From Cyclobacterium sp. 1_MG-2023 (lineage in GTDB: Bacteria > Bacteroidota > Bacteroidia > Cytophagales > Cyclobacteriaceae): DNA of 64,000 nt. The notes beneath the pieces were generated by a model that saw only the letters and a program-made list of their open reading frames with translations, was not told the DNA's origin and made no database searches. The stretch covers positions 372,001 to 436,000 of the forward strand of contig NZ_JAUOPC010000002.1 of the NCBI RefSeq assembly GCF_030546805.1, read 5' to 3'. This document shows positions 53,867 to 62,020 of the stretch, one piece after another (positions within the stretch are counted from its first letter, which is position 1; each line of letters begins with the position of its first letter). The position numbers and the translations under genes were made by a program.

Positions 53867-55111
53867 TTATTGTGAATTAATGGTGTCCTCAAAAATATGC
53901 TCATTAACTATGGCAATTGCTCCTTTAAGTCCAACCTCCATACCTAATTGAGAAAGCTCAATTGAGGTTTTTTCTCTTAACTTGGCCATACTGTATATAT
54001 TCAAGGCTTGTTGAATAGGGGTAGTAATGTACTGCTTGGCTTCTGCTATTGCCCCACCTAATATGATCAACTCAGGGTTTAACAACTGAATAAGTATGGC
54101 TATACCTCGCCCTAAATCAAGACCTACATCAGACAAAATACTAATTGCTCTTTGATCTCCGGCAATTGCTGCTTCAACAACAGTGGAAGGCTCTAAGTTT
54201 TCTTCCTTACCATCACTTAATTTGGCAAGAATAGAGTCCTTGTCTAATAATATGGCTTCCTTAGCCAATCGGACTACTGCTCCACCTGACGCAACTGCTT
54301 CTAGACAACCTCTTTTGCCGCAGGTGCAACTTATTTCTTTGGCATCAAATAAGGGCGAGTGGCTGAACTCACCGGCAAATCCTGAGTAACCTCGATAAAG
54401 TTTTTCGTCTATGATAATTCCAAGGCCTATTCCCCAATCAACAAAAATCCCCATAACGTTTTTATTGGAACCTTTGTTGGCAAATTTAAACTCAGCAAGG
54501 GTTTTTGCTCTCGCATCATTTTCAATGAAAACTTTCCTTGAAAATTTTTCCTCCAACTGATCTTTTAAAGTTTTTTTACCTGATTTTAGGTACGTGTGGT
54601 TTACTCCGGAAACACTGTCAACCAAACCTGGCATACTAATTCCTACTGCAATTACCTTCTCCTCCGGGATTCCGGATGAATGAATGATTTTCATCGAAAA
54701 ATCATAAATAGCATCCAAAGTTTCTAACTCATTATTAAGTGATAATTTGATGGATTTAATTTCACTTACTTTTTCATTTTTAGTATTGTAGATGGCTGCC
54801 TTGGCCCCAAATCTGTTCAAGTCTATACCTAATATATAAAAAGAATCAGGTGCAAGACCGTAAAGATCAGGTTTTCTTCCTCCTTGGGACTGGCCACGGC
54901 CTTCCTTGATGATGATTTTTTCTTCTAATAAATCTGTCAGCAATAGATTAACAGTTGGTAGACTAATGCCTACCAATTGGCAGATATTACTGGCAGTATT
55001 ATTGCCTAGCGTATATAGCTCTTTTACTATCTTTAGCTTGTTGATATAGTTCTTAATTTCAACTACACCTTCCTTCTTATCCAGGACAATCTTCGGGTCT
55101 ATTAAATTCAT
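53867..55111 (-). CDS. ROK-family transcriptional repressor (NagC/XylR-like)
   Basis: A 414-residue regulator. The N-terminal winged helix-turn-helix (about 28-85) includes T-A-S-N-I-C-Q-L-V-G-I-S-L-P-T-V. It is followed by a ROK sugar-binding domain with I-L-G-I-D-L-N-R, E-N-D-A-R-A and the zinc-binding C-T-C-G-K-R-G-C-L-E motif. Binding an amino sugar or its phosphate should release it from DNA. It begins the leftward unit with the NagB-LmbE fusion and ROK kinase and is divergent from the glycosylasparaginase, so it probably controls both sides. Confidence 0.9.
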   Translation of the reverse strand: MNLIDPKIVLDKKEGVVEIKNYINKLKIVKELYTLGNNTASNICQLVGISLPTVNLLLTDLLEEKIIIKEGRGQSQGGRKPDLYGLAPDSFYILGIDLNRFGAKAAIYNTKNEKVSEIKSIKLSLNNELETLDAIYDFSMKIIHSSGIPEEKVIAVGISMPGLVDSVSGVNHTYLKSGKKTLKDQLEEKFSRKVFIENDARAKTLAEFKFANKGSNKNVMGIFVDWGIGLGIIIDEKLYRGYSGFAGEFSHSPLFDAKEISCTCGKRGCLEAVASGGAVVRLAKEAILLDKDSILAKLSDGKEENLEPSTVVEAAIAGDQRAISILSDVGLDLGRGIAILIQLLNPELIILGGAIAEAKQYITTPIQQALNIYSMAKLREKTSIELSQLGMEVGLKGAIAIVNEHIFEDTINSQ

Positions 55112-55133
55112 AGGATAAACTTTGATGCAAAAT

Positions 55134-55148
55134 AATAAAAATTTTATT
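55134..55148. promoter_or_regulatory. Candidate ROK operator: 15-bp A/T palindrome
   Basis: AATAAAA-a-TTTTATT is a perfect 15-bp inverted repeat 22 bp upstream of the ROK repressor start. A/T-rich inverted repeats of this kind are typical of NagC/Mlc-type sites, consistent with autoregulation. Chance occurrence in AT-rich DNA is possible. Confidence 0.4.
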
Positions 55149-55321
55149 TAATTAAGGCAACTTAAACAAAAAAATCTACATTTTCTAATAAGTACTATTT
55201 AATTTAAATCAAGCTTCTTTGGCTTGTGCCCAAAAAATTAAGGCTGAAAAAGCCTATTAATGCCTTAAAGGAAACATTTGTAGGATTAATTTATTTCAAA
55301 ATAATTGCATATCACCAATCA

Positions 55322-55369
55322 ATTTTTGAAAAAAAATAATCATGTTTGTTTCAATACTTTTTCAAAAAT
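55322..55369. promoter_or_regulatory. 12-bp inverted repeat upstream of glycosylasparaginase
   Basis: ATTTTTGAAAAA (55322-55333) recurs as its exact complement TTTTTCAAAAAT (55358-55369), 24 bp apart, ending 22 bp before the glycosylasparaginase start. It may be a pair of regulator half-sites or a leader stem-loop. Confidence 0.45.
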
Positions 55370-55391
55370 AAGTAAGAAATAAAAATATTCT

Positions 55392-56384
55392 ATGAAAAGC
55401 AGACGGGAATTTCTTCAAAGGGCATTACTTTCTTCACTGGTTATTAGTCCATTTGCAAATCAGGTGACGGCATTTGCTGATACCGGGAAAATAAATAAAA
55501 GTATAAGTAAAAAGGGGGCCCAAGTATTGTCCACCTGGAATCATGGAATGGCTGCCAATGAGATAGCTTGGCGTATTTTATCAGCCAATGGTGATGCATT
55601 GGATGCCGTGGAAGAGGGGGTTAAAGAGACGGAAATTGACAAGAAGGTGCTTTCAGTAGGACTAAATGGGATTCCTGACAGGGAAGGTATCGTCACATTG
55701 GATGCTTCTATAATGAAAGGAGACGGATCATGTGGTTCAGTTGCATTTGTAAGGCAGGTGAAACATCCCATCACCTTGGCTCGCTTGGTAATGGAAAAAA
55801 CACCTCATGTAATGCTGGTAGGTGAAGGCGCACGACAATTTGCCATTCAGGAAGGAATACCTTTAGAAAAAGAAGAACTAAGTGCTGGGGCAGAAAAAGC
55901 GTATAATAATTGGAAAAAAAATGCCCAATACAAACCAATAATTAATGTTGAAAATCATGACACTATAGGGATGATTGGTATGGATGCTTCCGGAAAGCTG
56001 GCAGGATCCTGTACCACAAGTGGCTTGGGATACAAAATGCATGGTAGGGTAGGAGATAGCCCCATTATAGGTGCAGGATTGTTTGTTGATGAAGAAGTTG
56101 GAGCTGCCACAGCCACAGGGCTGGGAGAAGAGGTAATTCGCATTTGCGGCTCGTTTTTAATTGTAGAATTGATGCGGCAAGGGAGAACCCCACAAGAGGC
56201 ATGTGAGGAAGCAGTGAAAAGAGCGGTCAGTAAATGTAAAGATTTAGACAATACTCAGATTGGTTTTCTCGCCTTGAATAAAGAAGGAGATTTTGGCGCT
56301 TATTCTATTAGACCCGGATTTAATTTTGCTCGGCACCATGCTTCTGAACAAACCATGATTGATTCAAAAAGTTGGTTTAAATAA
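55392..56384 (+). CDS. N4-(beta-N-acetylglucosaminyl)-L-asparaginase (glycosylasparaginase)
   Basis: A 330-residue exported Ntn-hydrolase that cleaves the GlcNAc-Asn bond of N-glycoproteins. The leader begins K-S-R-R-E-F-L-Q-R and looks twin-arginine-like, with probable cleavage after V-T-A-F-A. Autoproteolysis should occur before T191 in N-H-D-T-I-G-M, the new N-terminal nucleophile. The C-T-T-S-G-L and R-V-G-D-S-P-I-I-G-A-G motifs form the substrate pocket. It is divergent from the ROK repressor and NagB-LmbE genes, giving a compact route from GlcNAc-Asn to fructose 6-phosphate. Confidence 0.93.
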   Translation: MKSRREFLQRALLSSLVISPFANQVTAFADTGKINKSISKKGAQVLSTWNHGMAANEIAWRILSANGDALDAVEEGVKETEIDKKVLSVGLNGIPDREGIVTLDASIMKGDGSCGSVAFVRQVKHPITLARLVMEKTPHVMLVGEGARQFAIQEGIPLEKEELSAGAEKAYNNWKKNAQYKPIINVENHDTIGMIGMDASGKLAGSCTTSGLGYKMHGRVGDSPIIGAGLFVDEEVGAATATGLGEEVIRICGSFLIVELMRQGRTPQEACEEAVKRAVSKCKDLDNTQIGFLALNKEGDFGAYSIRPGFNFARHHASEQTMIDSKSWFK

Positions 56385-56398
56385 TTACTTTTATAAGC

Positions 56399-57145
56399 AT
56401 GAAGAAGATTTTGTTAGAGTCTCCTGTATATACTTTAGAGGCAGCTTTACTAGCTGTAGAAAATGGCGTAGACAGATTGGAGCTATGTGCTGATTTTGGC
56501 GAGGGAGGTACTACTCCAAGCTTAGGATTGTTAAAGGTGATAAAGAGCCGGGTTGAGGTCCCTGTTTTTGTAATGATCAGACCAAGAGGAGGTGATTTTG
56601 TGTATAGTGAGTTGGAAATAGCTGTAATGAAAGAAGATATCAAATCATTCTTGTCTCAGGGCGCTGATGGATTCGTTTTTGGTATATTAAATAAAGCAGG
56701 AAAGGTAAACCAAGCAGATTGTCTGCAACTTGTCCAATCCGCTGAAGGTAAACCTTGCACCTTTCATAGGGCTTTTGATGTAGTGGATGATAAAAAAGTT
56801 GCTTTAGAAGAAATAATCCAGTTGGGGTTTAAAAGAATCTTGACATCCGGAGGAGAAAATAGTGTGATGGAAGGCATGCCTTTGATTTTGAATTTGTTAA
56901 TGCAAGCCAAAGGTCGAATAATAATTTTACCCGGTGGAGGATTAATGCTTCAGGACATAGCTGATTTAAATATGACTGGATTACTAAAAGAGATACATGC
57001 TTCCTGTAAGCAATTTAGACCTTCTGCTTTGCAGGGTGTCAATGATCATTTAAGACTCTCTCAAATGGAGGAGACTGAAGGGATGGTGTTGACTGTAGCC
57101 CCCAATTTGGTGAAAGAGCTGGTGGCTTATCTGAAAAAGCTGTAA
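56399..57145 (+). CDS. cutC: CutC-family copper homeostasis protein
   Basis: A 248-residue TIM-barrel protein. CutC hallmarks are clear: L-E-S-P-V-Y-T-L-E-A-A at the N-terminus, G-V-D-R-L-E-L-C-A, E-G-G-T-T-P-S, V-M-I-R-P-R-G-G-D-F near residue 60, F-H-R-A-F-D near 122 and R-I-L-T-S-G-G near 145. The copper role is disputed; the barrel also resembles sugar-processing enzymes. It starts 14 bp after glycosylasparaginase, so it is co-transcribed with a glycan-degrading gene, which hints at a carbohydrate role here. Confidence 0.92.
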   Translation: MKKILLESPVYTLEAALLAVENGVDRLELCADFGEGGTTPSLGLLKVIKSRVEVPVFVMIRPRGGDFVYSELEIAVMKEDIKSFLSQGADGFVFGILNKAGKVNQADCLQLVQSAEGKPCTFHRAFDVVDDKKVALEEIIQLGFKRILTSGGENSVMEGMPLILNLLMQAKGRIIILPGGGLMLQDIADLNMTGLLKEIHASCKQFRPSALQGVNDHLRLSQMEETEGMVLTVAPNLVKELVAYLKKL

Positions 57146-57384
57146 GATTTTTATCCCCCCCTCAATATTCAAGATGTGTTCTAAGGGTGAAATCATTATA
57201 GATTTCAATCCTTAAAATTAAATTCTTATTGAGGATGAAAATATCATGAAAAGGTTAATTGAATAGTCTGTTTGACTTTCGATTAACCTTATTTTTATTT
57301 TATATTCTCAATTATTTTGGTGTTAAAGTTTGCTTTTGTGAGGAAAATTTAATATATTATTCCCTCACAATAAACCCTATAAAG

Positions 57385-57843
57385 ATGGTAAAAAGTTTTC
57401 AGGGGGTAAGACAAGCCCCACCAAAAATTAGTGATCAACCGATTTTGGTCAACGATTTTATGACCACAAATTTGATCACCTTTAGAGCAGAGGATACCAT
57501 AGATCATGTCATAACGGTGCTTACAAGAAAGAGAATCTCAGGGGCGCCGGTGGTAGATGATAATGGTAGATTGGTAGGTATGATTTCAGAAGGAGATTGT
57601 CTTAAGGAAATCATTAAAGGTCAATACACCAATACGCCTAAGTTTCCGGCATCAGTGGCTGAACATATGACAACAGAGGTATATACCTTGCCACCGGAAA
57701 TTTCAATATTTGATGCAGCAGATCGGTTTTTAACCATGAAAATTAGAAGATTTCCGGTGGTTAAAGACGGAAAGTTAATAGGTCAGATAAGTGTTAGCGA
57801 CATTGTCAGAGCCATGCCTAAATTAAAGGCATCCACTTGGTAA
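57385..57843 (+). CDS. Tandem CBS-domain protein
   Basis: A 152-residue cytoplasmic protein from the ATG at 57385. A longer frame from 57259 adds 42 residues unlike the family and crosses the likely promoter region. Two CBS motifs form one Bateman module: V-N-D-F-M-T-T-N-L-I-T-F ... R-K-R-I-S-G-A-P-V-V-D (about 22-75) and V-A-E-H-M-T-T-E-V-Y-T-L ... K-I-R-R-F-P-V-V-K-D-G-K-L-I-G-Q-I-S (about 90-145). CBS pairs sense adenine nucleotides. No attached effector domain, so its partner is unknown. Converges with the YdcF gene. Confidence 0.9.
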   Translation: MVKSFQGVRQAPPKISDQPILVNDFMTTNLITFRAEDTIDHVITVLTRKRISGAPVVDDNGRLVGMISEGDCLKEIIKGQYTNTPKFPASVAEHMTTEVYTLPPEISIFDAADRFLTMKIRRFPVVKDGKLIGQISVSDIVRAMPKLKASTW

Positions 57844-57866
57844 GTTAAATGAATAACCAGTATTTT

Positions 57867-58643
57867 TTAAATATACCCTACAAGGGAGTAAACAGCTAGT
57901 CCCACCCATTCTTTGGTTAATTTATGCCAAGCTACCAGTGAGCCTACATCCGGTTGAACGATTGATTTAAAATTCAGCCTCGGTACTTTTCCATAAAAAT
58001 CTACAGGGAAGGTATCGGGGTTTAATCCAACCTTTAAAAAACAGGCTTTAGCTCTTTTCATGTGAAAAGCGGAGGTAATCAATAGCAACTTTTCTGAGGA
58101 CTCCAATCCAATTTTATGTGATCTAATGATTTCCTCACTAAACAGAGCATTTTCCCTTGTGTTTACGGCTTTTGTTTCTGTAATAATATCGGATTCTTTT
58201 ACGCCTGCCCAGATCATAAAATCCCTTAAGGATTCTGCTTCTGATAGCGGGTGAACCGGGTCATAGCCCAAGCCTCCGGTAATCAATACTTTCTTTATTT
58301 TCCCCATTTTATACAGTTGTACAGTATGGGTAGCTCTGTCGGCTCCTCGTGTAAAATAGGTCCGGTCTTTTGGGAGCATATTAAGGTTGGTGACTCCGGT
58401 CAGGACTATACCCAGTTCATAGCTTGGCAAAGAAGAAAGCTCTTTGGGTTTGGGTTCCCATTTATGGATTGCCCAATTGGCAATATAGCCATTGGAAAAG
58501 AATAGAAGCAATATTATCCCGGTAGGTAATAGTATTTTACCCCAAGATTTTTGTTTAAAAACAAAGCCTAAAAGGATGAGTATTAAACAAATATTAAAAG
58601 GCATTATCAAAAAACTAAATAATTGTGAGATATAAAAAAACAT
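57867..58643 (-). CDS. YdcF-family (DUF218) membrane protein
   Basis: A 258-residue inner-membrane protein. Two N-terminal hydrophobic helices (about 5-25 and 36-56) are followed by a DUF218 Rossmann-like domain: V-L-T-G-V-T near residue 82, A-D-R-A-T-H-T near 101, V-L-I-T-G-G near 118, E-A-E-S-L-R-D, N-T-R-E-N-A and T-S-A-F-H-M-K-R near 190. The family includes SanA and ElyC, linked to envelope and lipid-carrier metabolism. Exact activity unknown. Confidence 0.9.
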   Translation of the reverse strand: MFFYISQLFSFLIMPFNICLILILLGFVFKQKSWGKILLPTGIILLLFFSNGYIANWAIHKWEPKPKELSSLPSYELGIVLTGVTNLNMLPKDRTYFTRGADRATHTVQLYKMGKIKKVLITGGLGYDPVHPLSEAESLRDFMIWAGVKESDIITETKAVNTRENALFSEEIIRSHKIGLESSEKLLLITSAFHMKRAKACFLKVGLNPDTFPVDFYGKVPRLNFKSIVQPDVGSLVAWHKLTKEWVGLAVYSLVGYI

Positions 58644-58694
58644 TGTCGCTTTATTTTTTTGGTTGCTTATGGGGCTTTAATTGGCACCCAATTT

Positions 58695-58702
58695 CAAAAT
58701 TA
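58695..58702 (-). promoter_or_regulatory. Possible -7 element of the YdcF-family gene (TAATTTTG)
   Basis: TAATTTTG on the minus strand fits TAnnTTTG and lies 51 bp upstream of the start at 58643. A matching -33 TTTG is not seen. Confidence 0.33.
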
Positions 58703-58807
58703 TTCAATAATTGGTTATTGTCTGACACTTTTCTTCATAACTTCACTTTGTAGGAAAGATTTAAGCTTAAATTTTTCTCATTTTAATTCCTTAAATGATT
58801 GGTTTAA

Positions 58808-61800
58808 ATGATTACAGAAGCTCCTTTACAAATCTATAAATCCTCTGCAGGTTCCGGGAAAACCTATACCCTCACGACGGCCTACTTGAAGTTAGCCCTT
58901 GAGTCTCCGACTGCTTTTACTCGAATTCTGGCGGTGACCTTTACCAATAAGGCTACTCAAGAAATGAAGGACAGGATTATCAAAGAGCTAAAAAGACTTA
59001 AGGAAGTGGTGGACCCCGATGAAACCATGCACAAAGAGCTCTTAGAGAAATGGCAATTGTCTCCGAAAGAATTGTCCGTAAGGGCCGATAAGGTTTTGAC
59101 CAGTATCCTTCATAATTTTGGTTCTTTTTCTGTGAGTACAATTGATAGTTTTTTCCAAAAAGTCATTCGGGCATTCGCCAGAGAAATTGACTTACAAGCC
59201 AAATTTGATGTTGAGTTAGACTTAGACGGTGTCATGACTCGAATGGTAGACAGGCTGATGTTGCGGGTAGCTGAAGACCCAGAGCTACATAAATGGATGG
59301 TAGAGTTTTCAATCAGCAAGATTACAGAAGGGAAATCTTGGGACGTAAGAAAATCTATTGAGGACTTGGGAAAAAAGATCTTTTTAGAAGACTTTAAAAT
59401 TGTTCAAAAAGAGGTGGGGGCCTTCTTGGAGAATCCGGATACTTTTAGAGAATTCAAGGAATTTATATTTGGACAGAAGCAGGTTATTATAGATAAGGCC
59501 TTGGAATTAAGAGCTACAGCTCAGGCTATCCGAGATAAAAATGGACTTTCTTGGGAAGATTTTTCCGGTGGATCTAAATCCTTCAGTAAGAAATTTGATC
59601 AATTGGGTAAAAAGGAAGACCCTATTCCAACGCTTACAGATGCCCAGGCAAAATTGCTTCTTGGGCCGGAAAAGTGGTACACCAAAACAAGTAAACTTAA
59701 AACTGCTATTGAATCGGCCTATGCAGAAGGATTAGGTGATGTTTTGCATCAGTTTGAACCTCTTAAACGGAGCTGGAATACCTTGGACTCAATATCTAAG
59801 AACTTATATACCTTTGGTTTATTTGGCTATCTATTAAGGGAGTTGAAGGAATTGAAAGAAGAGGAGAATTTGCTGCTGATTTCTGAAACAAATGATTTTC
59901 TTAAATCCATTACAAGTGACAACGATACCCCCTTTATCTATGAGAAAGTAGGCAATCGTTACCAACATTTTTTGCTGGATGAATTTCAAGACACTTCTGG
60001 GTTTCAGTGGGCGAGTTTTCGTCCGCTTTTACTGAACACACTCTCAATGGGTAAAACCAATTTGGTGGTAGGGGATGTCAAGCAATCCATTTATCGCTGG
60101 AGAGGTGGAGAGATGCGGCTGTTAATGGAGCAGGTAGAGAATGACCTTGGAGGTTTCGGTATAGATGTGAAAAAGTTGGATACCAATTTTAGGAGTTTGC
60201 CAAATATTGTAGCCTTTAACAATACTTTGTTTTCAAATTTATCAAAACTACTAAGCGATCATTTAAGGACAGTTTTGGATGATGCCTCTATGGATCGAAT
60301 AGAAAAGGCCTATGGTGATGTATTGCAGAAAATTTCCCCTAGACAAAAAGCCAAAGGAATAGAAGGTAAGGTTTCACTGTCTTTTATTGAGACTGATAAG
60401 GAGACCAAATACGACGATGTAATTTTGAATTTATTACCGGAGAAGGTTGAAAAATTATTAGATCAGGGCTACCAATTGAAGGACATCGCCATTTTGGTGA
60501 GGAAAAATAACCAGGCGGCTCAGATTGCAGATGCCTTTATGTCCTATGCTGAAGAAAACAGAGGAAACGGTTACAGGTATGATGTGCTATCTGATGAGGC
60601 ATTGTTTCTTACTAGAGCATCTGTTGTGAAATGCCTACTGGCGGCTTTAGGGATAGTAAATGATGCAGAAGACTCGCTGGCTGAAAAGACTTTTTGGATA
60701 CAATTGGCCAGAATAAGAGCTATCCCATTTAACCATGTCTTATTTAGGAATGATAGTTTGCCCGAGGAATTTAAGGGCTTAAAAGAAAGCTTTTTCCAAC
60801 AGCTACCGCTTTTTAGGAAGTTGCCACTGATGGACTTGGTGGAAGCTATAATTGATTTGGTCGATTTGAATGAAGGCGCAGGTGAACTTGCTTACTTGTC
60901 CGGTTTCAAAGAAGCGGTATATGATTTTATTGGCAAAAACAGAGCTGATTTAGGTGGCTTCCTTAATTGGTGGGAGCTAAAAGGCTATAAAAGGACGGTG
61001 AAAATTCCGGAAGAGTTTGACGCTATTCGTATTCAAACCATCCATAAATCTAAAGGTTTACAATACAAGGTTGTGCTTTTACCCTACTTGGATTGGAAGC
61101 TGTTCGATACCGGGAAAGAAAACATTATTTGGACCAAGTACGATTGGGATGAAAGCTTACCTCCGGCGATAGTGCCTTTAACGGTAAGATCTCAATTAAA
61201 AGATTCAGCATTTTCAACTGCATATTTAGAGGAGAATTTAATGAATCATCTCGATTCCCTAAACATGCTGTATGTGGGATTTACCAGAGCAGAAGAGGTG
61301 CTAATTGCAATGGCGCCTTTCAGTAATCCAAATAAGAAGGATAAATTAACAACAGTGGCTGACCTACTTCGCGAAGTGATGCAATTTGGCGCCCAAGAAA
61401 ATGAATTGTTGGCTTTTAAAAAGTACTATAACAATGAGGAAAAAGAATTTGATTTAGGAGCTTGGCACCGGAATGAATCCAAAAAAGAAGCCTCGGCTCC
61501 TTCTCAACCCATGGTATGGAAATACAAACCTTGGGAAAAATCTCTGGAAGTCAAGCAGGCTTTTGGAGAATTTGAAGCCTCAGAAATTGTAACCAAAAGA
61601 GCTTTTGGGGTTCTGGTTCACCGAATTATTGAAAAATCTCGAACCAAGAAAGAATTTTTTCTTGAATTACAAAGTATGTTTTTTGATGGGGCAATTACTG
61701 AAGAGGAAAGACAATTATTGGAAAGCCAATTCCACAACCTTTGCCAAATAGAAATATTTAATTCTTGGTTTGATGGCTCTGGAAAAGTACTTACCGAACA

Positions 61801-62020
61801 AGGTATATTCCTTCCGAGTGGTGAACACAAGCGTCCGGATAGAATTATTTATTATCAAAAAGAGATAGCAGTCGTGGATTTCAAAACCGGAGAAAAGAGA
61901 GCCTCTCACACTTCACAAGTATTGGAGTATGTCAAGTTGGTAAAAGACATAGAAAAGGGAATGCCTATACATGGATATATCTGTTACATAGAAAGTAGCT
62001 CAATTGAAAAAGTTGTTTAA
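58808..62020 (+). CDS. AddA/RecB-like helicase-nuclease subunit
   Basis: A 1070-residue superfamily 1A (UvrD-like) helicase with a C-terminal nuclease. Walker A is A-G-S-G-K-T (residues 14-19). T-F-T-N-K-A-T-x-E-M follows. Walker B is L-L-D-E-F-Q-D-T near 390, then G-D-V-K-Q-S-I-Y-R-W-R-G-G, motif V T-I-H-K-S-K-G near 745 and motif VI Y-V-G-F-T-R-A-E near 825. A PD-(D/E)XK nuclease is at the end: R-P-D-R-I with D1011, then V-V-D-F-K with D1024 and K1026. With the next gene it should resect double-strand breaks. Bacteroidota version, diverged from Firmicutes AddA. Confidence 0.9.
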   Translation: MITEAPLQIYKSSAGSGKTYTLTTAYLKLALESPTAFTRILAVTFTNKATQEMKDRIIKELKRLKEVVDPDETMHKELLEKWQLSPKELSVRADKVLTSILHNFGSFSVSTIDSFFQKVIRAFAREIDLQAKFDVELDLDGVMTRMVDRLMLRVAEDPELHKWMVEFSISKITEGKSWDVRKSIEDLGKKIFLEDFKIVQKEVGAFLENPDTFREFKEFIFGQKQVIIDKALELRATAQAIRDKNGLSWEDFSGGSKSFSKKFDQLGKKEDPIPTLTDAQAKLLLGPEKWYTKTSKLKTAIESAYAEGLGDVLHQFEPLKRSWNTLDSISKNLYTFGLFGYLLRELKELKEEENLLLISETNDFLKSITSDNDTPFIYEKVGNRYQHFLLDEFQDTSGFQWASFRPLLLNTLSMGKTNLVVGDVKQSIYRWRGGEMRLLMEQVENDLGGFGIDVKKLDTNFRSLPNIVAFNNTLFSNLSKLLSDHLRTVLDDASMDRIEKAYGDVLQKISPRQKAKGIEGKVSLSFIETDKETKYDDVILNLLPEKVEKLLDQGYQLKDIAILVRKNNQAAQIADAFMSYAEENRGNGYRYDVLSDEALFLTRASVVKCLLAALGIVNDAEDSLAEKTFWIQLARIRAIPFNHVLFRNDSLPEEFKGLKESFFQQLPLFRKLPLMDLVEAIIDLVDLNEGAGELAYLSGFKEAVYDFIGKNRADLGGFLNWWELKGYKRTVKIPEEFDAIRIQTIHKSKGLQYKVVLLPYLDWKLFDTGKENIIWTKYDWDESLPPAIVPLTVRSQLKDSAFSTAYLEENLMNHLDSLNMLYVGFTRAEEVLIAMAPFSNPNKKDKLTTVADLLREVMQFGAQENELLAFKKYYNNEEKEFDLGAWHRNESKKEASAPSQPMVWKYKPWEKSLEVKQAFGEFEASEIVTKRAFGVLVHRIIEKSRTKKEFFLELQSMFFDGAITEEERQLLESQFHNLCQIEIFNSWFDGSGKVLTEQGIFLPSGEHKRPDRIIYYQKEIAVVDFKTGEKRASHTSQVLEYVKLVKDIEKGMPIHGYICYIESSSIEKVV

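Noticed and set aside
57259-57384. 42-residue N-terminal extension of the CBS protein
   Set aside because: The extension is unlike CBS proteins and covers the probable promoter; the ATG at 57385 gives the normal family length.
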